A stretch of DNA of 64,000 bases from positions 927,261-991,260 of the forward strand of contig VCAZ01000048.1 in NCBI GenBank assembly GCA_005784505.1, read 5' to 3'. Positions 12,052-19,200 of this stretch are shown piece after piece. The first letter of the stretch is position 1. Every line of letters begins with the position of its first letter. Made by a program: the position numbers and the translations under genes. The notes below the pieces were generated by a model. The model saw only the letters and a program-made list of their open reading frames with translations, did no database searches and was not told where the DNA came from. The DNA is from Bagarius yarrelli (Eukaryota > Chordata > Actinopteri > Siluriformes > Sisoridae).

Positions 12052-12430
12052 TCTTATGCACTCCATCTCTCTCTCTCTCTCTCTCTCTGCCTTTCACCCC
12101 CTTCCCCCAGGATGAGTATCCATTAGCCAGTCTCCCTCTGCTGGGTTACTCAGTAACTGTTCCAGCCGAGTCGGAGAACATCCATAAAGACTACGTGTTC
12201 AAACTGCACTTCAAATCCCACATCTACTATTTCAGATCCGAGAGCGAGTACTCCTTCGAGCGGTAAGCTACGCTTGTGTGTGTGGTTAACAACATCATTA
12301 AAAACATACTGCTTGATAGTATGAATGTGTTACGCTGGTGTGTGTTGTGTGCAGGTGGATGGAAGTGATTCGCAGTGCCACCATCTCCTCCAGCAGAATT
12401 CGTTATCTCAACCGCAAAGAGCCCTACTGA
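582..12430 (+). CDS. farp1: FARP1, FERM/RhoGEF/PH-domain protein (3' half of the gene, 13 coding exons)
   Basis: FARP1 is a membrane-associated Rho-family guanine nucleotide exchange factor that acts in dendrite and synapse development. Exons seen: 582-748, 1861-1950, 3548-3681, 4535-4616, 4719-4956, 5415-5614, 5799-5888, 5981-6063, 6695-6804, 8309-8484, 11770-11877, 12111-12262 and 12355-12430. All have AG/GT borders and their phases agree at every junction. The product runs from the linker (SPLTSPLLNDAG) through the DH domain (TERTYLKDLEL; ELQKVCYVPLN; LHRLLHYKQILERLCKHY), PH1 (FIRLGCLSKLSGKGLQQRMF), a linker (ESEDDMAGSRTSLER) and PH2 (GWQKLWVVFTNFSLFFYK) to a stop at 12428-12430. The FERM and FA half lies upstream of the window. 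FARP2 is the alternative, but KHYPATHSDFRDCR, ASNQFK.HGQLPL and the C-terminus ending KEPY fit FARP1 better as recalled from memory. Which fish paralogue (a or b) it is cannot be told here. Confidence 0.95.
749..1860. other. farp1 intron, mostly unique AT-rich sequence
   Basis: Non-coding. A short stretch near 870-990 (tttattgataggacag ... gaacccgggtcgccgg) resembles a dispersed fish repeat, but I cannot name it. Nothing else is recognisable. Confidence 0.6.
1861..1950 (+). CDS. farp1: farp1 exon: start of DH domain
   Basis: This 90-nt exon is phase 0 to 0, with acceptor tgctgcag and donor GTG|gtaata. It encodes RFPTDKAYFIAKELL and TERTYLKDLELISV. This is DH conserved region 1, whose ERTY motif contacts switch regions of the bound GTPase in Dbl-family exchange factors. 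Confidence 0.96.
2190..2480 (+). repeat. Interspersed repeat family A, copy 1
   Basis: It begins caggggtgccttgacttacg and shares long near-identical blocks with 10658-11085, such as attgtataaaaaaaacaata, gatgtactgcaataaactgg and gtctgactagctatc. The beginning is about the same in both copies, which suggests a short DNA transposon or MITE. The class is not certain. Confidence 0.8.
3512..3547. repeat. (TG)n tract forming the 3' splice site of the 3548 exon
   Basis: About 15 TG units end in gcgcag immediately before the farp1 exon at 3548. The tract stands where a pyrimidine tract would be expected. It is complementary, as RNA, to the (CA)n tract at 3691-3734 on the other side of the exon. Confidence 0.9.
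3548..3681 (+). CDS. farp1: farp1 exon: DH domain, between (TG)n and (CA)n tracts
   Basis: It encodes SFQSVLAKEECAPESLRNLL through FLKELEQRLALW. It enters in phase 0 and leaves in phase 2, and its final TG joins G of the next exon to make Trp. The acceptor is a (TG)n tract ending gcgcag, with almost no normal pyrimidine tract. The donor gttaga is weak (T at +3). A (CA)n run starts about 10 nt after the donor. The 134-nt length means skipping would shift the frame. Confidence 0.94.
3691..3734. repeat. (CA)n tract just after the 3548-3681 exon
   Basis: About 20 CA units with one interruption, beginning about 10 nt downstream of the donor of the farp1 exon. Further CA tracts lie at 3839-3861 and 4262-4287. 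Confidence 0.9.
3895..4100 (+). repeat. Interspersed repeat family B, copy 1
   Basis: The stretch gccgctagcaattttgggcc...ccctatgaaagaatatgag, later tgggcccttaaaatcgtcct, recurs at 51484-51612 as gcctctagcaattttaggcc and gggcccttagaatcatcct. This indicates a dispersed element in a farp1 intron. Neither terminal inverted repeats nor coding capacity were seen. Confidence 0.6.
4535..4616 (+). CDS. farp1: farp1 exon: DH domain
   Basis: This 82-nt exon is phase 2 to 0, with acceptor gtgtgtgtag and donor AAG|gtaaaa. It encodes (W)EGRSNAHIKGDYQRIGDIML and NTQGLK, matching the FARP1 DH segment that follows LALW. Confidence 0.95.
4719..4956 (+). CDS. farp1: farp1 exon: DH core (CR3)
   Basis: This is the largest farp1 exon in the window at 238 nt, phase 0 to 1, with acceptor tttcctag and donor AGAG|gtgagc. 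It encodes LLTAQLQKHSECVSELETAS, then CRDFELQKVCYVPLN and LRPLHRLLHYKQILERLCKH. The last segment is the long CR3 helix that forms the core of the DH exchange surface. Confidence 0.96.
5196..5230. repeat. (TG)n microsatellite
   Basis: About 17 TG units in the farp1 intron between the exons at 4719 and 5415. Confidence 0.9.
5415..5614 (+). CDS. farp1: farp1 exon: end of DH and start of PH1
   Basis: This 200-nt exon is phase 1 to 0, with acceptor tttacag and donor TTG|gtaaaa. It encodes (A)ALADVSELESVLHSS, then LQKDLIGVDNL and TREFIRLGCLSKLSGKGLQQ and RMFFL. It spans the C-terminal DH helix and the first PH1 strands. Confidence 0.96.
5799..5888 (+). CDS. farp1: farp1 exon: PH1 strands
   Basis: This 90-nt exon is phase 0 to 0, with a TG-rich acceptor ending tgtatcag and donor ACG|gtgaga. 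It encodes FSDVLLYTSRGITASNQFKI and HGQLPLRGMT, matching FARP1 PH1 (FNDVLLYTSRG...ASNQFKVHGQLPL as recalled). Confidence 0.95.
5981..6063 (+). CDS. farp1: farp1 exon: PH1 strands
   Basis: This 83-nt exon is phase 0 to 2, with acceptor tatatag and donor AAG|gtaata. It encodes IRESEEEWGVPHCFTLVTQ and RQSVVVAA. The EESE.EWGVPHC motif is typical of FARP PH1. Confidence 0.94.
6450..6612 (-). repeat. V-SINE-like tRNA-derived SINE, minus orientation
   Basis: Read on the minus strand it has a degraded tRNA-like head (gtagcttagtggttaagatg), the middle aatcgctcag-type block, and the 3' domain gctctggataagggc. That domain is shared by teleost V-SINEs and similar elements. It lies in the farp1 intron before the 6695 exon. 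Confidence 0.8.
6695..6804 (+). CDS. farp1: farp1 exon: C-terminal helix of PH1
   Basis: This 110-nt exon is phase 2 to 1, with acceptor ctctctag and donor GTCA|gtaagt. It encodes (S)SISEMEKWMEDLKMAVDLAE then DSNGPSVSLLTNNNDV. The EMEKW.ED helix closes PH1, and the rest starts the inter-PH linker. Confidence 0.94.
7045..7172 (+). repeat. SINE fragment, plus orientation
   Basis: Degraded copy of the same SINE family: actgctaatcagtaggttgt, ttgaatccca, then ctgggctcctaagcaag and aactgctcagttgtac. The 5' end and 3' tail are missing or diverged. Confidence 0.65.
7226..8060 (+). mobile_element. Tc1-like DNA transposon, decayed
   Basis: The ends are imperfect inverted repeats: ggacatgtgagaaaataagg at the left pairs with the complement of cctaattttttcacatgacc at the right. 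The inside carries a Tc1-like transposase relic in the same orientation. About 835 bp is shorter than a full Tc1 element (about 1.6 kb), so much of the 5' half is missing. Confidence 0.8.
7339..7890 (+). pseudogene. Tc1-like transposase relic (C-terminal part)
   Basis: Translating across shifts gives recognisable Tc1 transposase words: KHGDGSVLV followed by GCFAAAGPD, WTLQHDSDPKHTSKST with the second catalytic Asp, and EWPSQSP before the DLNPIE region. The conserved Trp codon after SVLV is now TAG at 7470-7472, and several frameshifts are present. The N-terminal paired-like DNA-binding region is absent. It is not functional. Confidence 0.8.
8309..8484 (+). CDS. farp1: farp1 exon: canonical inter-PH linker exon
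   Basis: This 176-nt exon is phase 1 to 0, with acceptor attcttag and donor GGAG|gtacca. With the preceding A it encodes (K)SAGEWASEVESEDDMAGS, then TSLERHG and MVHVCWHRNTSVSMLDFSIA and TE. The N.KS start, ESEDD, TSLER and CWHRNTSVSM motifs are those of the FARP1 linker before PH2. A similar, phase-matched exon lies 346 nt downstream, at 8831. Confidence 0.94.
8831..8949 (+). CDS. farp1: farp1 candidate alternative exon, homologous to the end of the 8309-8484 exon
   Basis: A possible exon of 119 nt with acceptor gtgtgtgtag and donor CTGGAG|gtaaaa. It is phase 1 in and phase 0 out, exactly as the canonical exon at 8309-8484, so it could replace it. Spliced after 6804 it reads (K)PRATVSVCVTWGQGAVPVS then VVCWYRMQSLSFTDCCISLE, and runs on into NQLSG of PH2. 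Its last 18 residues CWYRMQSLSFTDCCISLE align without gaps to CWHRNTSVSMLDFSIATE of the canonical exon: 8 are identical and several others conservative. The 5' part has no visible counterpart and lies in TG-rich sequence, so the true acceptor could instead be the ctgtag ending at 8893. Whether it is transcribed cannot be judged from DNA. Confidence 0.5.
9128..9507. repeat. MITE-like repeat with inverted ends
   Basis: The left end gttcaaaatcacatactact and the right end agtatgcgatttcggacgc are imperfect inverted complements. The same end motif appears at 55898-56115 (cgtccaaaattgcatacc and ctgcgtctgaaac), so this is probably a short non-autonomous DNA transposon family with two copies here. Confidence 0.5.
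10658..11085 (+). repeat. Interspersed repeat family A, copy 2
   Basis: Second copy of the element at 2190-2480, same orientation, in a later farp1 intron. It is longer and ends in ctcgtaacccgaattttagc and ctcgcaactcgaatc, possibly the inverted counterpart of the cttacgagtttaat start. A short fragment with similar wording lies near 42740-42790. Confidence 0.8.
11770..11877 (+). CDS. farp1: farp1 exon: start of PH2
   Basis: This 108-nt exon is phase 0 to 0, with acceptor cgtttctag and donor CAG|gtaatt. It encodes NQLSGNLLRKFKNSNGWQKL then WVVFTNFSLFFYKTHQ, the first strands of PH2. A (CA)n run begins about 12 nt after the donor. Confidence 0.96.
12111..12262 (+). CDS. farp1: farp1 exon: PH2 strands
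   Basis: This 152-nt exon is phase 0 to 2, with acceptor cttcccccag preceded by a long (CT)n tract, and donor CG|gtaagc. It encodes DEYPLASLPLLGYSVTVPAE, then KDYVFKLHFKSHIYYFRSES and EYSFER. Confidence 0.96.
12355..12430 (+). CDS. farp1: farp1 last coding exon: C-terminal helix of PH2 and stop
   Basis: The acceptor is gtgtgcag, again TG-rich, and entry is in phase 2. It encodes (R)WMEVIRSATISSSRIRY then LNRKEPY and TGA at 12428-12430. WMEVIRSAT is the closing helix of FARP PH2. The ending is close to the FARP1 C-terminus recalled from memory, and unlike the longer FARP2 tail. Confidence 0.95.
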
Positions 12431-13632
12431 GCCCGACAGCCTTAGGGGAGCAAGTGTGTGTGAGTGTGTGTGTGTGTGTACAAGTGTAATCTGATCTTGA
12501 TGATCAGTTTGTGTTATCTCTTTAAAACAGAATCACCTTTTGTGACATTAACGTTTTCTACCATGATTTTACACACCATCGGACACATTTTTCGAGCGCG
12601 TCTGACCGTCTCCATGGAGAGTCCTGGTGCTGTTTTTTTTTTTTTATTCAAATTGCGACACGTCTGCTGCACATTGTATTTTTCTGCATATTCGCTTTTT
12701 TTCCTGCATTTTTACTGGGCGGTTCGCCTCTTTTATAAAATCTCATTTTATATACTATGATTAATAATCTAGCTGTGCGCACTCTGTTTGCCACACACTG
12801 TTGTGTCACATGTTACTTCATAATGGAGGCCGATCAATAACGGTGCCCTGGATTATTTTTTTTATAAATATATATAATTACATTCACATTTTATTTTATT
12901 TCCGTAAAAACGACTTTTTCATTATCCGTATTCACAAACCTTTTTGAACCCCATATGTTTATGTGCCATTTTGGATTTATTTTATTTTTTTTCATCTAAA
13001 TACAGATAAAATTTATTAAAATGAAACCTTTATACATTTAAGTATGAGAGGTTTTGGAAAAAATCTAGGCTTTTAACATTCTATTCTAAACACTCGAACA
13101 GATTTACATGTTAATTTGCTAAATTAAAGAATTTTTAAACAATTTTCACTATAAGACAAAAGAAACATAGTAAAATGATTGTGTGTCTGGATATTGTGTT
13201 GATAATGACGTTTCTTAATTCAGGGTTATTAAATCTTGCTGCCATTTTAGGAAATAAAATCCGATTCCTAAATCTACAGTATGGATAAAATAGCCATGCT
13301 TTCACTCTGACACTGCATATATGAGGAACGCCATTGAGGAAGTAAAGCTTTAAAGAGTAGAGATATACATGACTTTGTAGTTTCGTACATATTATTTACT
13401 CTCCGATGACGAGTCTGCCTCATGAGAAGAGTTTCTGTAGTGTGTGTGTGTGTGTGTGTGTAATCAGTGAAGAAGAGGAGGCGGGGGATGACTATGGCGA
13501 GGCATGTCTAATAAATGTCTATTACTTTAGTTTGGACAGAGGAAGAAATGTTTCATATTCCAGATGATTAAAAGAGAGAAACCGAATGTTGTATGGATAT
13601 GTAAGCAATAAAAACACATTGGAACATCCAGA
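12431..13632 (+). other. farp1: farp1 3'UTR
   Basis: About 1.2 kb of AT-rich, non-coding sequence between the farp1 stop and the poly(A) signal at 13607. It holds a short (TG)n run at 12463-12479 and another at 13440-13460. The 3' end is inferred from the signal and the GT-rich stretch after it. No transcript evidence is available. Confidence 0.7.
13607..13612 (+). terminator. Poly(A) signal AATAAA of farp1
   Basis: A canonical AATAAA lies about 1.2 kb after the farp1 stop. A T/G-rich stretch (tgtgtttttgtttac) follows within about 50 nt, the usual arrangement for vertebrate cleavage and polyadenylation. Another AATAAA at 13793-13798 could serve as an alternative. Confidence 0.65.
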
Positions 13633-14047
13633 ATAATTTGTGTCGGCTGATGTGTTTTTGTTTACAATTACATTAATTGTGATTTAAGGGATTTTTTTAA
13701 CAACAAGCTTGTGCTCTGGTAAGTATAGGTCAGTGTTGTAATCTGATTTCTAGCCTGTAGGTGGCAGCAAAATCAAATGTTTGTACTTGCAACAAATAAA
13801 GCAAATCGTGGGTTATTGTGGTTTTTCATCAGGTATAATAATATTTTTTACTATATATTTAGATTAAATTTTTATATAAAATGTTATATTTTGAAGACGT
13901 TATGCGTTAGTGATATTTTGGGATCTAGGTTTATTCTTTCTTCTGTTATTTTTACTTACGGTCATATCCTGGTCAGGATCGCATACATCTAAAATATAAG
14001 ATAATGTGAAACTTATCCATTGCGACATTAAGCTTGTTCTTTGTTCA

Positions 14048-14168
14048 ATTTAGCAGTTAAGTGCTAAGGGCCTTGCTCAGGGGCCCAGCCTGTGGCAGCT
14101 TGGAGGAATTGAACCCATGATCTTCCAATTAGCATGTCCAACAGCTTAACCTGTGTGCTATCACTACT
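14048..14168 (-). repeat. SINE fragment, minus orientation
   Basis: Reverse copy of the SINE family: aagggccttgctcaggggcc, cagcctgtggcagcttgg, ttgaacccatgatcttcca, and aacagcttaacctgtgtgct, the inverted tRNA-like head. Confidence 0.7.
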
Positions 14169-14889
14169 ATGGGTTTTATTTCCATTGTGGGGTTCTGTTG
14201 ATGGGTTTCCCTCGTTTTGTCGAATGTAATGTTTATTCATTACTTATATACAGGTGTCTTACCTTTGGAGCGGAGCAAGACTGCCCTGAGCCCCTAGGTG
14301 GTAGATCTATCTCATTAGCCCAAGATTAAAAATGTGCATTCCTGAGGTATCAAAATTGCCCCACAGCATGTGTATATGCACAGAGCATGGAAATATGTTG
14401 AACATCTATTAAGTAAAGTAACTTAACATAGTGTGCAGGTGTGTAAATACCCATCAATATTTAAAAAGGTTTGAAAGAGGGTTGGGTTGTAGGGTTGCCA
14501 TGTCAGATCAACTGGTTCCACTTTAGACGGTGTTTACAACCTGCCCTCTGACACCTACCAAAACTGGGCAATTCCCTGCCTATGCTTTTTATTAAATCAG
14601 GATTCTGTAGCAGTTATTAAAAAGCGATTGAGTACATTGGACAATATTTCTTTCCTGGTTCAATTCCAGAATTAAACTAAGAAGGAGAATAATCGACATA
14701 TTGTTGTTGCAAGTTGATGCAATTCTGTAACATCACAAAAAAAACCCCCAGTAAAGTCAGTAACACTGATTATTTGGTTATGTTTAGGATGCTTCTGAAC
14801 TGAACATTCTATTGGACATCAATTCTTTTAAGGTTGATTTAAAAAAAAATGGGCAATTGTAATGTTCTGGCAACAGCTAAATTGGTATA

Positions 14890-15190
14890 TAAAGCGATTG
14901 AGTCTGGTCATCTCTAAAACAGCAGATGGTGTGGAGTGTTACTGCTATGCAGTGATTAGTACCCACCAAACATGGTCCAACTGGTGAGCCAACAAGATCA
15001 TGGGTGCTTAGAACTTATTTAGTCAAATGATTGCTCCTCTGTCCTGGTCTGATCTGATCTCTTGGAGAAGCTTTAGTAGCACAAATTGCTGAAAATCCTA
15101 ATGCTGGTTATGATGTCAGAACAATCAGTGTGTTACGGCTGCAGCGTTACAGGGCTGCAGAACTGCAGACTGGTCATAATACCATCTGAC
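14890..15190 (+). mobile_element. Tc1/mariner-type transposon relic
   Basis: The segments accaaacatggtccaactgg, gtgagccaacaagatcatgg, gtagcacaaattgctgaaaa and ctgcagactggtcataatac resemble a widespread fish Tc1/mariner element as I remember it. The coding region is collapsed by deletions. The boundaries are approximate. Confidence 0.5.
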
Positions 15191-15639
15191 CAGATCTCTT
15201 TCTACAAATATTACTTATTAAAGTATCAAAACTGATAGAAAAGAGAACTGATTTTACTTTTTTGGACCAGGATGTGCCTATATAATCTGAGATTAAGTTA
15301 TTTTGTCATTTTTTTACACAATTATTCACTTTTGAGGCAATTAACACAGCCAATCCAACCAGCAGGATGTTTTTAAGTGCACATAGACCCAGGTAGATGA
15401 TGTGAAGATCCACTCAGAGCTTAGTACTGAACCAGCATCTTGTTTTTTATACAGTTATCCTACACATTTTCTATACCTTGTATTGTTGTATGACTTTTCG
15501 ATGGTTCACATCTTTTATAAAATGCCTGTTTGTATCCAGCATGTGGTAACATGTGGGGGAGTTTTTACGCATGCGCAGAATTATGACAGCATCAGCTTAA
15601 TGTCTTTACAAGAGATTGGGGGGTTTGTTGATATGTGGC

Positions 15640-15995
15640 AACCCGCAGCCGGAGCTGTCGGGACACGGTGCGCGCGCGGACATTACGCTTGGAGCGGCGA
15701 TGACGCGGGGCTGATTTAACGCTAGAGAACGCGCTGTTTTTGGATAAGGGAGCGGAGCGGAAGCACAAACTGAAACAGTCATTAGTGTTTAGTGAGGTTT
15801 AAGATGAGCTTTATGAAGTTCCACGCGTTGTGGATTACCGGGGACGTCCTGACGCGAAGTCCGGCTCGGGGTGCGTGTTCTAAATAAGAGGAGCAGGGAG
15901 AGGAACAGAACGGGCGGATGGTGCGGAGTTGATTTAAGTCTTTGTTTTAAGAGAACACAGTTAAAAGCGAGTTTCTGACGGTGTAACCAGTGAAA
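15640..15995 (+). promoter_or_regulatory. dock9: CpG-rich promoter and 5'UTR of dock9 (first promoter)
   Basis: Base composition changes sharply here: many CpGs (gtgcgcgcgcggacattacg, gcggcgatgacgcggggctg) in a window otherwise poor in CpG. This is the look of an unmethylated CpG-island promoter. It leads into the first dock9 exon at 15996. No TATA box is evident. The transcription start is not resolvable; it probably lies between about 15680 and 15900. Confidence 0.7.
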
Positions 15996-16112
15996 ATGTC
16001 TCTGCCGGCGCACGCCGAGACCAGGAAATTTACCCGGGGACTCAGCAAACCGGGAACCGCCGCCGAGCTGCGACAGAGTGTCTCCGAGGCGGTGAGGAGC
16101 TCCGTACTGGTG
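15996..16112 (+). CDS. dock9: dock9 first exon A
   Basis: The ATG at 15996 has A at -3 and an in-frame stop at 15984-15986, so it is the first start in its frame. The exon codes for 39 residues starting MSLPAHAETRKFTRGLS and ends in donor CTGGTG|gtaaga, phase 0. The RKFTR.LSKPGTAAELRQ motif identifies it as the standard DOCK9/DOCK11-type N-terminus. It sits in the CpG-rich promoter. Confidence 0.95.
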
Positions 16113-16150
16113 GTAAGAACCATGTGTTCACATCTAGACTGTATCTAGAA

Positions 16151-16212
<62 letters not shown>

Positions 16213-19200
16213 GTCTGTCTGTCTCTCTCTCTGTCTGTCTGCCTGCCTGCCTGCCTGCCTGCCTGTCTGTCTCTCTCTGTCTCTGTCTCTCTCTGTCCTC
16301 GTCTTCCTCCTCTCGCGTCTGTCCTCAGTCCTTTCTCTCTCTCTCTCTCTCTTTCGGTAATTCTCTCTTCTCTTTCTTTCTTTCTTTCTGTCTCTTCCTC
16401 TCCAAAATCTGTATCTGTCTCTCTCTCTTTCTCTCTGTCTCCCCCCTTTCCCCCTTTTTCCTCTCACACACACACACACACACACACACACCACACACAC
16501 TCCTCGTCCTCTCTTTAACTCCATCTCTCTCCCCCCCCCTCTCTGTCTGTCCCTCAGTCACAGTCTCCATCGCCTCTCCTATATCTCTCTCTCTCTGATC
16601 TTTCAAAAAAAACTAGCAAAGAGCAAAATTTAGATATTTTCCCCACATGGCACAGCCCTAGTCTTCACTCATCCTAACATCAGTTAGGCTTCGTAAATGT
16701 TGTGACTATTTAATTTAAAGACCAGTTCACAAGAGTCTAATCCTGAATCAAGTATATTCACTAACCTGCTGTATGATTCATCACTCAGAATCTAAACATA
16801 AAGAATCTAAACTAAGAGTTACCCTTTTTTAAGGAAAGTGGTGGCTAAACGTTAAGGTATTGGACCACCAACCTGAAGATTGTGGGTTCGAGCTTCAGCA
16901 AGCTACCATTGTTGCGCCCCTGAGCAAGGCCCTTAACCCCTAATTGCTCAGTTGTATAAATGAGATAAATGTAAGTCACTCTGTATAAGGACATCTGCCA
17001 AATGCTGTAAATGTTTTAAGGTGCTGTTGGACCTGCTGTGAGACAGTAGAACAGTAAAATATCTTTTGTCCTATAGACTTGTCTGTATTTGGTTTGTCTA
17101 GTAATTGGCCCTAACTTTAGTAGTGTATGGCGTGAGGTTGTCCCCTTCACCGAACTGAGTTATTAGTTAAAAAATGTAAAACTCCACAGGATTTGGTGTC
17201 CAGGACCATCACATCACCAGTGTTAATGTTCTTACACAGCAAATGACTTAATAATATCAACTGTCTGAATCTCCCACATAAGACTGAGGAGACTCCTTTT
17301 CCCTTTATGAGGTCAGATATATAATAAACTACTGGGAAGTTTTCCGTTTAAAAGAATTTCACAGGGAGGTGACCAGAGTAAACAGATGTGAGGTTGAAGG
17401 TGATTTCTGAGCAACAGGTCGATTAAATGCACATTAACACCTCAAATGTTGCTGCATTTTAATAAAGTAAATAAAAACATGGGCAGCTAGTTGTTGTGTG
17501 TGTAACTGACCTGTATTAGACACTAGATTGAACTTGCACAAAGGTGTGTATTGGTTCTCAATTGCTAGAAAAGTTTATCAGGTACACATCTGTGTATATA
17601 GCTGTGTTGTCCTGTATGGGGTTCAGATGTCTCGAACAGGTTGCCAAGATACTGAAACGGACACCTTCCAGAGCCATTGTCAGAGAAATGGAATCCTTAG
17701 ACGCACACATACACACACACGCACACAAACACACTTGATGCTGCTTTACTGTATGATTAATTTATCCTCCCAAACTACAGAGAGAGTCTGCAGGACAGGG
17801 CAGAGGCAAAGGGTTCTACAGGGTCTTAGGGGAAAAAGTACATCTTTAATGACTGTCTGTATCAGACTGCCGGTTTTACATTTACAGCGTTTGGCAGCTA
17901 GTTTTATCCAGAGCGACTTACATTTACATTACATTACTTTTATAAAACTACGCTGTTGATGGTTAAGAGTAAAGATCGACCGATATTCATGTTTTAGAAA
18001 CGATACCGATACCAGCATGTTTATGTGACCGATAAGCAGGAACGATATTCATTCAGCGTTTTATTTCTGTTTTTGGCACAATGATAGAAAAACTGAGCTG
18101 TTTAGGCATTTTAATTATTAATAGTGTAAATTTCTTCATAAAAAAAAGACTTTTTTATTTTAATATTATTAAAAAAGTAGCAAACTAAAAGAAATAAAGA
18201 CATTTAATAAAATAATGCACTGCCATCGAAGTGTTAAATAATTGCCCTAATTAAGTGGGAAGTGGTGGCTCAGTGGTCAAGGTGTTCGACTGATACCAGA
18301 AAGACCAGGGTTTGATTTCCAGCACCACCAAGCCACCACTGTTGGGCCCCTGAGCAAGGCCCTTAACCCCCGATTGCTCAGTTGTATAAAATAAGAGATA
18401 AATGTAAGTTACTCTGGATAAGGGCGTCTGCGAAATGCTGTAAATGTAAATAAAAATGGCAAATAGAGAACATATTTTCAATAAATTAAAAAAATTATCT
18501 GTATCATAAAAAGCTTTGCTACTTTGTGTAACTTTCTCCAGAAGCAAAACTAGCTTGTAGTGTAGTTTGGTGTATTTCTTAATAAGTTAAATACGATATA
18601 TCAATTAAAGCAAATCAAATTACTTTACCTGCAAACGCTGTTTTTGACGCTTGGTCTTGTGCACTATTCTCATAATGACCCTTAGAAGGCTCCATATATT
18701 GGAGGATTCAATATTGAAAAACTGATATACGATAATAAATAAAAACTTAAATATTGAGAAAAATATTGGTAAAACTAATTATCGGTCGATCTCTAGTTGA
18801 AAGCCCTACCCAGGGGCTCCATAGTGGCGGCTTGTCCGTCTGGGAATTTGAACTCATGACCTATTGATCAGTATTTCCATACCTTAATCCCTGAGCTACC
18901 ACTTGCCCATTTGTTTCCCTGCACCGAGAGGTTCTGCTGCAAAGGCAGGTGATTCGCTGGCATTAGAAATGGAAAAAAAAAAAACTCTGTGTTCACTTAC
19001 AGGGCTGGAAGTAGCAAAGGATAAACAGACCATAGTGAGTCGGTTGAGTAATTTATTTACTCTGCAAGAATGATACTGAAGACCTCAAGTGGGCTGAGAA
19101 AATGTGTGTGACTGAGGTTAACTCACATGCACACATACACCCCAACATGAAACATGTAAATACACAATGAGTGAAACCCGCCTCTGTGCCAGTAGAAGAA

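Larger units (their letters stand above)
13633..15640. other. Spacer between farp1 and dock9
   Basis: Two kilobases between the farp1 poly(A) signal and the dock9 promoter. It holds a minus-strand SINE fragment (about 14048-14168) and a Tc1/mariner relic (about 14890-15190). No other gene is visible. In particular there is no STK24- or SLC15A1-like exon, although those genes separate FARP1 and DOCK9 in human. Confidence 0.7.

Noticed and set aside
582..12430. Calling the first gene FARP2
   Set aside because: DH, PH1 and C-terminal wording is nearer to FARP1 as recalled, and DOCK9 next door fits the FARP1 region on human chromosome 13. A protein tree would settle it.
15402..15719. 105-codon reading frame just before the dock9 promoter
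   Set aside because: No similarity that I recognise; its end overlaps the CpG-rich promoter, where stop codons are rarer.
16042..16606. Long minus-strand reading frames of 93 to 160 codons rich in Arg, Glu and Asp
   Set aside because: They are translations of the (TCTG)n/(TC)n tract after dock9 first exon A, with no domain and no conserved motif.
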